Position numbers and translations under genes: made by a program
Source of the DNA: Pilimelia columellifera
GTDB taxonomy: Bacteria > Actinomycetota > Actinomycetes > Mycobacteriales > Micromonosporaceae
Length of the DNA stretch: 23,897 nucleotides
Assembly (NCBI RefSeq): GCF_039532605.1
Contig: NZ_BAAARY010000025.1
Coordinates: 1-23,897 of the forward strand
Direction of reading: 5' to 3'
The notes under the pieces: generated by a model
Told to the model about the DNA's origin: nothing
The model's database searches: none
What the model saw: only the letters and a program-made list of their open reading frames with translations
In this document: positions 15,187-23,833 of the stretch, piece after piece
Position numbering within the stretch: the stretch's first letter is position 1
How the letters are laid out: each line of letters starts with the position of its first letter

Positions 15187-17202
15187 ATGTCTGGAATAGA
15201 GAGACGCCAGTTCCTGCGCGGTCTAGCGGGTACGGTCGCCGTTGCGGTAGCCGGCGGCCGACTGCTTGAGGCCGGCCCGGCTTGGGCATCAGCAGGTTCC
15301 CGCTCGCAGAGCGTGCACGAGGCGGTGGTCCGGGATGCCGCGATGCTCTGGACACGTCCACCCACTGGCTGGTGGAACGCCCCGTTCGTCGGCGACGGGG
15401 TGGTTGTCGCACAGGTATACACCGCAGACCACGGCACCAACCTTACGTTCGCGGTCAGTCCGGCGGGCACGAGCTGGGAAACCCCAACGAGCCGCTTCAC
15501 TCTGCCGCTCGCCGGAACCGTTACCGAGGTGCGTTGGGAGCTCAACCCGTGGGATGCCGAGCTGACCGGCGTGGTGACCACCACGCGCGGCAGCCTGCTA
15601 CTCACCGCCACGGTCCCGCGCGGTAGCGGTGTCCTACTCGTCAGCGTGCAGGGACGGGCGGGAGAGCAGCGGACGTCGCCGTTGTCCGGCGGGTCGGACG
15701 GCTTCGGGTGGCACGACCGGCGGGACGGTAGCCAGCGTTGGATCGTCGTGGGCCAGCCGGGCCACTCCCCTCGCCGGATGCTGGCGGCGGATCTCAACAA
15801 GATTCGCGCCGATCACCGGCGATGGTGGCACGACTACTACGCAGGCAGTTTCGTGTCGGTACCCGACAAGACGCTGCAGCGTTTCCACTGGCTGCAGGTC
15901 TACGCTGCTGCGAGCATCGCGCGAAGCGACCCTGCCGGCGGGCTGGATACGCCCGCCACGCTGGCCGCCACGAACCACCTGGAGCTTCACCCGGCGTCGA
16001 ATGCGGCCGCTGAAGGCGGCTGGCCGCAGAGCTTTGAGCACCTGTTGTCCGCGATGCCGGGGGCGGGCCTCAAATCGGGTGATACAGAGAATCCGATCAT
16101 GGCCTGGAACCTGCCGGAAATTTGGGCGAGTTACCGCTACAGCCTCGACGACCGGGTGCTGCGTGACGTACTGCAACCGATGCTGCGAAGCGCCGTCGGG
16201 CACTACGCGAATTCCCTGGTCGACGGGGAGGGTGGCCGGTTGCACCTTCCGTCCACCTATGCGCCCGGCTTCGGCGACGTCGAGGACTGCACCTACGACC
16301 TGTCGCTACTGCGTTGGGCCGCGACACGCCTGGTCGAATCGGCCCGGCCTGGCACTGCCGGCTACGGGGAGCTCCACCGGTGGCGGTCGCTTCTCCAGCG
16401 ACTGGTGCCGTACCACACGGACGACAGTGGAGTGCTTATCGGCGCTGGCGTACGGCTCCCGTTCTCCCAGCCCAATCCTTCGCATCTGCTCTGGATGCAC
16501 CCACTCGGGGAGAAATCGTGGCGGCGTGCCGCCGACCGGCAGCTGATGCGCCGCAGCCTGGAACATTGGTCGAGCATGCCGACGGCATGGAACGGGCGCT
16601 CGTACCTGTCGGCCGCGGCAATGGCGGTGACCACCGATGCACCCGAGGAGGCTCTGGGCTGGCTGCGGCAAGTGACTGACGGCGGAGCCCATGCCGACTC
16701 GCGCATGCTCCCCATCGGCCTCTACCGGGAGGGTCGCGGTCTACAGACTGGCGGATCGTTCGAGGCAGCTCAAGTCATGTTGCGGATGCTTGTGTCCGGC
16801 GACGAGATTGTGGAGGTCTTCGGGGGCCTGCCCAAATCCTGGCACGACGTGTCGGTGAGCGGGCTGCGCGCGCCAGGCGCGTTTGTCCTGGACGCCTCCC
16901 GCAGTGCCGGACGCACCGACTGGGTGCGGGTACACAGCGACAGCAAGGTCGACCGGTCGCTGTTACTCAGGCATGGCATCGCCGGACCGGTAGAGGTGCG
17001 CGACGAGGCGGGCCGGCGCGTGGCGACCGACCTGGTGGGGCCCGGTGTGCTGCGGCTACGGCCCAGAGCCGGCGCCACGCTCGAGGTGCACCGAGTCGGG
17101 TCCGACGGCAGCACCGACGTTCGCAACGTGACCGCACTGTCGGCTGGTAGGCGTTGGGGGTACACCGCAACCTCTGCGGAAGACACCGAGTTCACCAGCT
17201 GA
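15187..17202 (+). CDS. Tat-exported GH95-like (six-hairpin) glycosidase-like protein
   Basis: 671 residues from ATG, preceded by GAGGAGAG. The N-terminus RRQFLRGLAGTVAVAVAGG is a twin-arginine signal, so the folded protein is exported. The rest resembles GH95 alpha-L-fucosidase-type enzymes with an (alpha/alpha)6 barrel: an N-terminal beta domain (to about 220), a helical core with AWNLPEIWASYRYSLDD and LPSTYAPGFGDVEDCTYD, and the C-terminal ELP-like tail VFGGLPKSWHDVSVSGLRA. Compared by eye with GH95, the usual SPE segment reads YAPG and QIDGNF reads QTGGSF, so two canonical acidic residues seem absent. Placed after two cytoplasmic glycosyltransferases, it may remove a sugar outside the cell, as OleR does after OleI in oleandomycin producers (inference), or act on another glycan. 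A TTA codon lies at 16963. Confidence 0.75.
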   Translation: MSGIERRQFLRGLAGTVAVAVAGGRLLEAGPAWASAGSRSQSVHEAVVRDAAMLWTRPPTGWWNAPFVGDGVVVAQVYTADHGTNLTFAVSPAGTSWETPTSRFTLPLAGTVTEVRWELNPWDAELTGVVTTTRGSLLLTATVPRGSGVLLVSVQGRAGEQRTSPLSGGSDGFGWHDRRDGSQRWIVVGQPGHSPRRMLAADLNKIRADHRRWWHDYYAGSFVSVPDKTLQRFHWLQVYAAASIARSDPAGGLDTPATLAATNHLELHPASNAAAEGGWPQSFEHLLSAMPGAGLKSGDTENPIMAWNLPEIWASYRYSLDDRVLRDVLQPMLRSAVGHYANSLVDGEGGRLHLPSTYAPGFGDVEDCTYDLSLLRWAATRLVESARPGTAGYGELHRWRSLLQRLVPYHTDDSGVLIGAGVRLPFSQPNPSHLLWMHPLGEKSWRRAADRQLMRRSLEHWSSMPTAWNGRSYLSAAAMAVTTDAPEEALGWLRQVTDGGAHADSRMLPIGLYREGRGLQTGGSFEAAQVMLRMLVSGDEIVEVFGGLPKSWHDVSVSGLRAPGAFVLDASRSAGRTDWVRVHSDSKVDRSLLLRHGIAGPVEVRDEAGRRVATDLVGPGVLRLRPRAGATLEVHRVGSDGSTDVRNVTALSAGRRWGYTATSAEDTEFTS

Positions 17203-17273
17203 TGACCCCGATGCAGTGGGCGCAGCACCGGCTGGCTCCCATCGGGCCGGCGCCGGACGCGCCCGATGAAGAA

Positions 17274-17302
17274 GGCGAGCGGAGCGCAGGGCTCCGCTCG
17301 CC
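17274..17302. terminator. Bidirectional hairpin terminator
   Basis: GGCGAGCGGAGC (17274-17285) and GCTCCGCTCGCC (17291-17302) form a perfect 12-bp stem with a 5-base loop. It sits between the converging ends of the glycosidase gene and the ArsR gene. There is no T run, which is common for actinomycete terminators. Confidence 0.8.
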
Positions 17303-17321
17303 GGTCAGTTGCGTGCGACTA

Positions 17322-18266
17322 CTAGGCCGCCGGCGTGAGCGGCGTCGCGTAGCGGGATGCACGCAAGTTGTTGGCGGTCTCCATCCGGTTCACCAGGGCC
17401 ACGCCGAGTGGCGTGAGACTGTGTTGGACGGTGTTCTGCCGACGATGTGTGGTGATCAGTCCGGCTTCGCGCAGCACGCCGGTGTGCTGGCTGACAGACG
17501 CGGCCGACACACCGAGCCGCCGGCCAAGTTCGGTCGTGGTGGACGTTGCCGACAGTGCTCCCAGGAGCCTGCTGCGGGTACGACCGAGCAGCGCCGCGAG
17601 CGCGCGCTCGGTGCGCTCGTCAGAACTCCACAGCCGGTTCGCCGCCTCCATGGTGATCGACGGGGTATACACCAGCACTGGCGGCAAGCTGGGGTCGTTC
17701 GCCGGTACGAAGACATCCGGCCGGTCGAAGTAGAACAACGACGGAGAGATGAGTAGGCCACGCTCATCGATCCGCAAAGTCCGGTCGGAGCCATTAGCAA
17801 TGTGCAGAACCGGCGCTTCCCAGGAGATGAGTGGGTGCTGACTGCGTAGGAAACCATCGATGCCTGCACCGAGGAGAATGTTGCCTCTCGCTGCGCGGTC
17901 GCTTTCCAGGAAGCTGGACATCGCCCGCGCGTACGGCGCCACCGCCAAATCGTGGAAGCGGCGAAGGTTGCTGCTGAGGACGTCAGGCCGGTCGCTGGTC
18001 CGACAGAGGGCTGCTGCCTCCGTGTCAAAGGCGGGAACCGGAATTCGGAACAGCTCCGCCGTGGGCGGAATAGAACGGGTTAGCGACTGGACCACTGCCG
18101 CCCGGTCGCCAAGTTTCAGCCGGACGTTGCGGCGCCATCGATCAAAAAGTAGCGCCCCGGCGCTGCGCGCCAGAAGGCGCGCCGCGAATACCGTTTCCGA
18201 GACCGGACAATAACTGGAAAATAGCCGGACTCGTGCGAGCCCTTCGGTGGAGAAAACAATTCGCAT
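17322..18266 (-). CDS. ArsR-type winged-helix transcriptional regulator
   Basis: 314 residues from ATG, with GGGGGT 5 bases upstream. The C-terminal third is an ArsR-like winged helix: TTTELGRRLGVSAASVSQHT is the recognition part, followed by LREAGLITTHRRQNTV, the wing. The first 200 or so residues form the longer N-terminal domain seen in many actinomycete ArsR-like regulators (start MRIVFSTEGLARVRLF), of unknown ligand. No metal-binding Cys motif is visible, so it probably does not sense metal. It is transcribed alone, toward the glycosidase gene, and may control the neighbouring glycosyltransferase, glycosidase or DedA genes; no operator was proven. Confidence 0.88.
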   Translation of the reverse strand: MRIVFSTEGLARVRLFSSYCPVSETVFAARLLARSAGALLFDRWRRNVRLKLGDRAAVVQSLTRSIPPTAELFRIPVPAFDTEAAALCRTSDRPDVLSSNLRRFHDLAVAPYARAMSSFLESDRAARGNILLGAGIDGFLRSQHPLISWEAPVLHIANGSDRTLRIDERGLLISPSLFYFDRPDVFVPANDPSLPPVLVYTPSITMEAANRLWSSDERTERALAALLGRTRSRLLGALSATSTTTELGRRLGVSAASVSQHTGVLREAGLITTHRRQNTVQHSLTPLGVALVNRMETANNLRASRYATPLTPAA

Positions 18267-18676
18267 GAAGCACCCCCGGCCAGTAAAAATATTGCTGGGT
18301 GCACGTTACCCATCGACACCAACCGACCGCTACCCCGTTTGATACAACGCGGAGCAACCGGCGTGACATCTCCCCTGGCCGACCCTCATGCCCCGTCACC
18401 TAGCTGGGAATTTAAGGCGGACCTAAAGCCCGATCGGCACCTAACGAGCGCCGCCTCGATGTGTCGCCCCGAAACGTTTTATCGCCACAAGTCGGTAAAC
18501 TAAAGATATTTCCTATTGTTCTGTTACGCCGCTTATAGGCGAAAAATGGCTTTATATACACGTGGCCTAATTGAGGCAGAGTGGACCGACGTGAGCCCCC
18601 ACCCTCGCCGGACAAATCATCCGACACCCACCGGTGGCAACCAAAGGGTCGAGGCAACGTCCATATCGACTTATAG

Positions 18677-18706
18677 TTGACAGCTGCCCGACCGCCTTCC
18701 GATAAC
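18677..18706 (+). promoter_or_regulatory. Weak promoter candidate upstream of the DedA gene
   Basis: TTGACA (a perfect -35) is followed after 18 bases by GATAAC (4 of 6 at -10). It points to the DedA gene but would leave a leader of more than 300 bases that includes the 17-bp hairpin. Chance occurrence is possible. Confidence 0.3.
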
Positions 18707-19000
18707 GAATTCGGCGCTTTGCAACGGGCCCTTCGGTGTCCTTATCAAGGTTCAATTGTGGCGTCGACAGCCGCGCGATCGGAAATACCAGGCCAACGAA
18801 CGCCAACACAAACCAGGCCGCTTTGTCGACCTAGCTGCATTCACCAGGGCGCAATATCAGACGCGTAGCGAGAGTCACCGTCGCATCGCAGCGACCGGAC
18901 CGCAATAGTGACGAGCCGCATTTCAGCACCCGCTTAAAACGTTGCTCAAACCCAAAGCCTGCAGCGATTATCAGCGTGGGCATCCAGACCGAAGACGACG

Positions 19001-19037
19001 ATTCGGTCCACGCCCCGGTGCGGGGCGTGGACCGAAT
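19001..19037 (+). repeat. Perfect 17-bp hairpin just before the DedA gene
   Basis: Left arm 19001-19017 and right arm 19021-19037 are exact reverse complements (ATTCGGTCC... and ...GGACCGAAT) around a 3-base GTG loop. It ends 6 bases before the DedA ribosome binding site and 18 bases before its ATG. No T run follows. It could be an attenuator, an mRNA structure that controls translation, or a regulator's dyad. Confidence 0.85.
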
Positions 19038-19055
19038 GCAAAAGTGGGAGTTGAA

Positions 19056-19700
19056 ATGATCCTGGAGTCGACCTGTGCGCAGCGGCGCTTCGTCGCGGCG
19101 GTCAGCGGGACAGCGGTGTTAGCCCTGGGAGGCTTCACCGTCGCGGAGATGACGAGGACGCCATTTCTGTCTGCTGACGTCTGGACCAGCGGTACCGCGC
19201 CGGCATGGCTCGCCGCGGTAGGCGTCGCGCTCCTACTCGCGGACGTCGTCCTGCCGGTTCCCTCCAGCGTTGTCATGATCTTCCTCGGCTCGGCGCTCGG
19301 CTTCCCAGCGGCGGCCGCGACGTCCTGGCTAGCCGGCACCGGGTCCGCACTGCTCGGCTACGTGATCGGCCGACGGCTCGGTCGGCGCGCCAGCCCGCCA
19401 GCCGCCATGGCTCGCCGACTCAGCACCCACGCGGTCCTCACCATCGCGCTAACCCGTCCCTTACCGATACTCGCCGAGACCGTCGCGGTGGCGGCCGGCA
19501 TGCTTCCCGGCATGACGTGGCGCCGCGTCACGGCAGGGGCGATGCTCGGCTCAGTGCCGCCGGCCATTCTGTTCAGCCTGGCCGGTGCTTCCGCCCACGA
19601 TCGGACCGGCATGCTGCTAATTCCAGGCTGCATCCTGCTCAACGGCGTGGTGTGGGCTGTGGAGCGGGCGTACCACGGCCGCGCAGCAGCGACCGCCTGA
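19056..19700 (+). CDS. DedA/VTT-domain membrane protein
   Basis: 214 residues from ATG, 5 bases after GTGGGAG; a longer in-frame reading would run through the hairpin. Several hydrophobic segments are visible: about residues 12-30, 48-65, 68-105, 125-150 and 165-195. The central ADVVLPVPSSVVMIFLGSAL with the following GYVIGRRLGRR and TRPLPILAETVAVAAGM are the conserved half-loops of the VTT (SNARE-associated/DedA) family, whose studied members move lipids, including undecaprenyl phosphate, across the membrane. It is convergent with the dehydratase gene, 12 bases away. Two TTA codons (19119, 19461) suggest late expression if a bldA-like tRNA is limiting. A self-protection role against a lipid-binding peptide is an inference. 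Confidence 0.82.
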   Translation: MILESTCAQRRFVAAVSGTAVLALGGFTVAEMTRTPFLSADVWTSGTAPAWLAAVGVALLLADVVLPVPSSVVMIFLGSALGFPAAAATSWLAGTGSALLGYVIGRRLGRRASPPAAMARRLSTHAVLTIALTRPLPILAETVAVAAGMLPGMTWRRVTAGAMLGSVPPAILFSLAGASAHDRTGMLLIPGCILLNGVVWAVERAYHGRAAATA

Positions 19701-19712
19701 GCGGCCGCTGAG

Positions 19713-20711
19713 TCACCGCCCTAACAGCCGGTAGCGGGCCTCCGCGGCATCTTTGGCTTCCTGCCACCACCAACTGTTGTCGCGATACCAATCAACTGTG
19801 GCCGCCAACCCGGCGCCGAGGTCGTCGTACTGCGGGCACCAACCGAGCTCCGAGCGGAGCTTCGTAGTGTCGTTTGCGTACCTCAGGTCGTGGCCCGGCC
19901 GGTCGGGGACGTGGTCGAAGGCGTCGGCGGGCTGTCCCATGAGATCGAGAATGATTCCGAGCACATCCCCGTTACTCCGTTCGTCACCTGAGCCGATCAG
20001 GTACGTCTCGCCGAGCCGTCCCCGATCAAGAATCAAATGAACCGCCGAATTATGGTCATCTACGTGCGTCCATTCACGGACGTTCACGCCTGAGCCGTAC
20101 AGCTTCGGTCGGGAGCCCGAAAGGAGATTGGTGATCTGGCGCGGGATGAACTTTTCGACGTGCTGATAGGGGCCATAATTGTTGGCACAGTTCGAGATCG
20201 TCGCCGCCACTCCGTAGGAGCGGATCCACGCCCGAACCAGCATGTCCGAGGCAGCCTTCGTCGCCGAGTAAGGACTCGACGGGTCGTACGGCGTCGACTC
20301 GGAGAAGCGCAGCGACGGGTCTAAGGGCAGGTGGCCGTAGACCTCGTCCGTCGAGATGTGGTGCAGCCGGCGATCGTGCCGACGGACGGCCTCCAACAGG
20401 GTAAACGTGCCCACCACGTTACTCTGCAGGAACGGACTCGGGTCGTGCAGAGAGTTGTCCACATGGGACTCTGCGGCAAAATGGACTACCACGTCGGCGC
20501 GCCGAACGAGACGATCGACGAGGGCCGCGTCGCACACGTTCCCGTGATAGAGCGGCACCGAGTCGGCGAGAGCAGCCAGATTCGTCTTGTTGCCGGCGTA
20601 GGTCAAGGCGTCCAGAACCTCGATATCGTACTCCGGATGACGCTGGGCGGTGTATTCAACAAAGTTTGCCCCGATGAAACCAGCGCCCCCGGTAACGAGC
20701 ATTTTTGGCAT
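19713..20711 (-). CDS. rfbB: dTDP-glucose 4,6-dehydratase
   Basis: 332 residues. Short-chain dehydrogenase fold: NAD-binding GGAGFIG at the N-terminus, HFAAESHVD, STDEVYG (the Asp-Glu pair of the dehydratases), YSATK (catalytic Tyr and Lys) and NCANNYGPYQ. Together these are specific for RmlB-type enzymes that make dTDP-4-keto-6-deoxyglucose, the branch point to most deoxysugars. The start is chosen at MPKMLVTGG because homology begins there; a TTG at 20756 would add 15 residues, and neither has a strong ribosome binding site. It is the only sugar-nucleotide gene in the window and presumably feeds the glycosyltransferases; further steps must come from elsewhere. Confidence 0.93.
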   Translation of the reverse strand: MPKMLVTGGAGFIGANFVEYTAQRHPEYDIEVLDALTYAGNKTNLAALADSVPLYHGNVCDAALVDRLVRRADVVVHFAAESHVDNSLHDPSPFLQSNVVGTFTLLEAVRRHDRRLHHISTDEVYGHLPLDPSLRFSESTPYDPSSPYSATKAASDMLVRAWIRSYGVAATISNCANNYGPYQHVEKFIPRQITNLLSGSRPKLYGSGVNVREWTHVDDHNSAVHLILDRGRLGETYLIGSGDERSNGDVLGIILDLMGQPADAFDHVPDRPGHDLRYANDTTKLRSELGWCPQYDDLGAGLAATVDWYRDNSWWWQEAKDAAEARYRLLGR

Positions 20712-20901
20712 GTCCGCATGGTACGGACAGTTGCCGCCAGTGTCTCCCCCCAGCAATTCGTCCGGGACCGACTAAATGCTTGGTAGCTCTGTCTTTAATC
20801 TATCTCGAAATGACAATCCTGCATGTCTGGTCAGACGACCCAACGCATCCGTCCGGGCGGAGTCCGGCGGCAAGTGACGACGAAGGCTAGTCCCACGGGA
20901 A

Positions 20902-20922
20902 GGCTGACAGCGCTCGTCAGCC
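20902..20922 (-). terminator. Hairpin after the carbamoyltransferase gene
   Basis: GGCTGAC (20902-20908) and GTCAGCC (20916-20922) form a 7-bp stem with a 7-base loop, 15 bases beyond the carbamoyltransferase stop on the minus strand. It may end or reduce transcription before the dehydratase gene. Confidence 0.5.
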
Positions 20923-20937
20923 AGCCCGCGCGACCCG

Positions 20938-22723
20938 CTAGAGGAGGGTGTAGACGTTGTCACTGACGCGGCTCTGGCGCGGCGGACGCGTACCCTTGAA
21001 CCAGGAGATCCAAGCCTGAGGCAGTGACGCCCGGTCGAGGACGAAGTCGTCGAGGACCAGACAGTCGATGTCGGAGCGAAGGAAGCAGAGCAGCGCGTCA
21101 ACCGGCGTGTGCACGATCGGTTCGCCGCGGAGATTGAAGGACGTGTTCAGCAACAACGGACAGCCGGTTTTCTCCGCAAACTCCTTGATCAGGCGGTAGA
21201 AACGGCCATTCTCCTGCTCCGTTACCGTCTGGACTCGGGCAGAATTGTCCACGTGGGTAATCGCCGGCAGCGGCAGCGGCGAGATGACCTCGCAGGTCTC
21301 CAGCATGAACGGCGACTCGTGGTCCAAGCGGAAGTGCTCGGCTGCATGCTCGGCCAGCACCGCTGGGGCGAACGGACGGAACCCCTCCCGCATCTTCACC
21401 GAAGCGTTGATCCGGTCGCGAGTGTCGTCCCCGCGGGGGTCGGCGAGGATGGAGCGCCCTCCCAGCGAGCGGGGGCCGAACTCCTCCCGGCCGTGATACC
21501 AACCGATCACCTTCCCGGACGCCAGCCGCGCCGACACTGCGTCAAGCAACCCCGGCTCATCGCCGCGGAAGTCCTGGACGGCGTGGGCCGGGTAGGCGCC
21601 GAGCAGGCGCGCGATCTCGTGGGAATCCGTCGCCGACCCCAGCAGCGCAGAGCGCTGCCGGCGCGGGTGTGGTCGTTCGCCGGTGAGACGCTGATGGGCC
21701 ACGGCCGCGCAGCCCAGGCTGCCGCCAGCGTCACCTGCCGCAGGCTGCACGAACACGTTCGCGAACGGACCCTCCTCGACGATGCGCCGTACGGCGACCA
21801 CGTTGAGCGCCACGCCGCGGCCATGCACAGGTTCTCGCTGCCGGTCATCCGATGGGCCCGGTCGACCATGCGCAGGAGGGTTTCCTCGGTCACCAGCTGA
21901 ATGCTGCGGGCGATATCGCAGTGAATATCATCGATGCGTGACTCCGGCGTGCGCTTGGGGACCCCCAACAACTCAGTGAACCGGTCACCGAGCATGCCGT
22001 CGGCCCGGTCGAAGGCGAAATAGTCGAGGTCGAGGGTGAACCGGCCGCTGTCATCGATATTTACCAACTTGCGGATCTTGTCGGCGTACCGCGGCGTCCC
22101 ATAGGGCGCCAAACCCATTACCTTGTACTCGCCCTCGTTGACCTCAAAGCCGAGGTAGCCCGTGATGGCGCTGTACAGGAGGCCAAGCGAGTGCGGGAAC
22201 TCGAGCAGGGACAGCGTGGCGCCGTCACCGAGGCCCCAGCTGCTGGTCGCCCACTCACCGACCGCGTCGACGGTCAGTACGGCGCTGCGCTCGAAGCCGG
22301 AGAAGTAGTACGCACTCGCGGCGTGCGACAGGTGATGGTCCACGATCTCCACCGGACCGTCCCATCCCAGCAGATCCCTGATCTCTCGCCGCGACGGTCC
22401 GCGTCCAGACGGAACAATGCCATCTCGCTGGCGTCCGGGAAATGGGGAAGGCCGGTCCACAGCTGTCGGTGCAGCTTCTTGGTCGGGTCCTCGTAGTACG
22501 CGACACAGTCGACGTCGCTGATCCGAAGGCCGGCCTGGTCGAGACAGTCCCGCACCGCGTTACGGGGCAACGACGGATCCTGCTTCTGTCTCGTGTACCG
22601 CTCCTCATGAGAGGCGGCGACCAACTCGCCGCCAACCAGGAGCGCAGCAGCGCTGTCATGGAAATGTGCGGCAATTCCCAGTACGACTGGCCCGGCAGCC
22701 CAGGAAATCCGTGTGTGGTTCAT
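20938..22723 (-). CDS. Carbamoyltransferase (NodU/TobZ/NovN family), frame broken twice
   Basis: Three overlapping reading frames together give one protein of about 595 residues, normal for the family. The N-terminal Kae1-like part shows GIAAHFHDSAAALL, VDHHLSHAASAYYFSGF (metal-binding histidines), LTVDAVGEW and NEGEYKVMGLAPYG; the C-terminal part shows REEFGPRSLGGRSIL, FRPFAPAVL and NTSFNLRGEPIV. Frame changes are needed near 22401 and 21817; in each case one added base restores the family sequence (the second gives CMAGGVALN). The enzyme uses carbamoyl phosphate and ATP to carbamoylate a hydroxyl, typically on a sugar or polyol. It lies 84 bases after the dioxygenase, so its acceptor may be a hydroxyl made by that enzyme or a sugar (inference). 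As written it would be inactive. Confidence 0.88.
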
Positions 22724-22807
22724 CTCATCGCTTTCGTCGGGTCCGCCGATGGTGGCGGCAATGGAGCACTTCAGTCGTGGTGGACGGCTGGTCTTTGCCC
22801 AGCGTCG

Positions 22808-23746
22808 TCACATTGCCGAATGTGGTTCGGCCATTGCCACGGCGATCATGCGGTCGCCGGTGTACGGCTCGCGTGCGTGGCTGGCCAACATGTTGTCCAC
22901 GACGAGGACGTCGTCGCGTTGCCAGTCAAAGCGAACCTTGGCGCCTTCGTAGCACTGCCTGAGGTGATCGACGACGTCGTCCGGGATCCGGCCGCCATCG
23001 CCGAAGTACGTGTTCGTCGGCAGAGCGTCCTCGCCGAAGAGCGCGAGCAGGCCCTCCTGGACCTCCTCGGGCAGGGTCGATACGTGGAAGAACGTGATGT
23101 GGTTGAACCAGAGCAGATCACCGGTACGCGGGTGGCGGTGCATCGCGTCCCGGACCACCCGGGTCCGCAGGCCATCGTCACCTCGCCACTCGGGAATGAG
23201 ACCGTGGCGCCGGCAGTACGCCTCGACGCTCGCTCGGTCGCTGGCGTCGAAAACCTTCTGCCAGGGCACGCCAAAGTTCGTGTGGTAGTTGCGAACAAGG
23301 CTCCATCGGCGCCGCTGGAATTCCTCCAACACATCCGGGTGGATCGCCGCCTGGACCTTTCGGACGTCGGCCAACGGTGTGGCGCCCTGCGTCTCAGGCG
23401 GGCGGACGCAGTGGAAATACAGCGCCATTGGCCAGGAATCCTGGTACGAGCACTCGTTGTGCAGAAAGATCTCTTCCTCGGCCGGATGGTCGGTCGAGGT
23501 GTAGATAGATCCTTCGATGGCCGTCCGGGGCGACGACGCCTCGGTGTAAGCCAGCGCCGGCCCAGACAGAGCTTCCACCGCCGTCTGAAGATCCGCCACG
23601 CCGCCGACCTCGAACCCGCGAAGCAGCAGCGCGCCATGGGCACTCAAGGCATCACGGAGTTCACGCCGATTCTGGTTGATGGTGCCGACGAGGTTGTTCG
23701 GCGACTCGGCCGTTACGACGAAGGGCAGGCTGGGCCTGGTTTCCAT
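22808..23746 (-). CDS. SyrP/TauD-type Fe(II)/2-oxoglutarate dioxygenase
   Basis: 312 residues. The ATG at 23746 has GGGGAG 6 bases upstream, so the longer frame start at 23815 is rejected. The iron site is HNE in FLHNECSYQDSW (about residue 95) with a distal His in ASHAREPYTGDR (about 287), where the Arg would bind 2-oxoglutarate. FxHNExSY and the pattern around it resemble SyrP-like enzymes that beta-hydroxylate aspartyl or other residues on NRPS carriers. A short spacer (87 bases) separates it from the end of the gene upstream. It probably makes a beta-hydroxy amino acid for the peptide; the substrate cannot be read from the sequence. Confidence 0.92.
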   Translation of the reverse strand: METRPSLPFVVTAESPNNLVGTINQNRRELRDALSAHGALLLRGFEVGGVADLQTAVEALSGPALAYTEASSPRTAIEGSIYTSTDHPAEEEIFLHNECSYQDSWPMALYFHCVRPPETQGATPLADVRKVQAAIHPDVLEEFQRRRWSLVRNYHTNFGVPWQKVFDASDRASVEAYCRRHGLIPEWRGDDGLRTRVVRDAMHRHPRTGDLLWFNHITFFHVSTLPEEVQEGLLALFGEDALPTNTYFGDGGRIPDDVVDHLRQCYEGAKVRFDWQRDDVLVVDNMLASHAREPYTGDRMIAVAMAEPHSAM

Positions 23747-23833
23747 CTGCTTCTCCCCTGCAAGCAAGTTGCGGACATCACGGCGTGTCGCCGGACAATG
23801 AGCCTTTCCGGGCAACGGTGCGGTGACTGTGTG

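Larger units (their letters stand above)
18267..19055. other. Non-coding stretch between ArsR and DedA genes
   Basis: About 790 bases with no convincing gene: the short frames found here show no family motif and no ribosome binding site. Part of it (about 18470-18570) is clearly AT-richer than the rest of the window. It holds the upstream region of the ArsR gene, a weak promoter candidate at 18677-18706 and a strong hairpin at 19001-19037. It may be a regulatory region or the seam between two blocks of the cluster. Confidence 0.6.

Noticed and set aside
18535..18550. Short dyad CGCC-N7-GGCG in the AT-rich stretch, as a terminator
   Set aside because: The stem is only 4 bp and the neighbouring A run is on the wrong side for a plus-strand terminator.
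18412..18809. Two small minus-strand frames in the long non-coding gap
   Set aside because: They show no homology by eye, no ribosome binding site and an amino acid make-up typical of chance frames.
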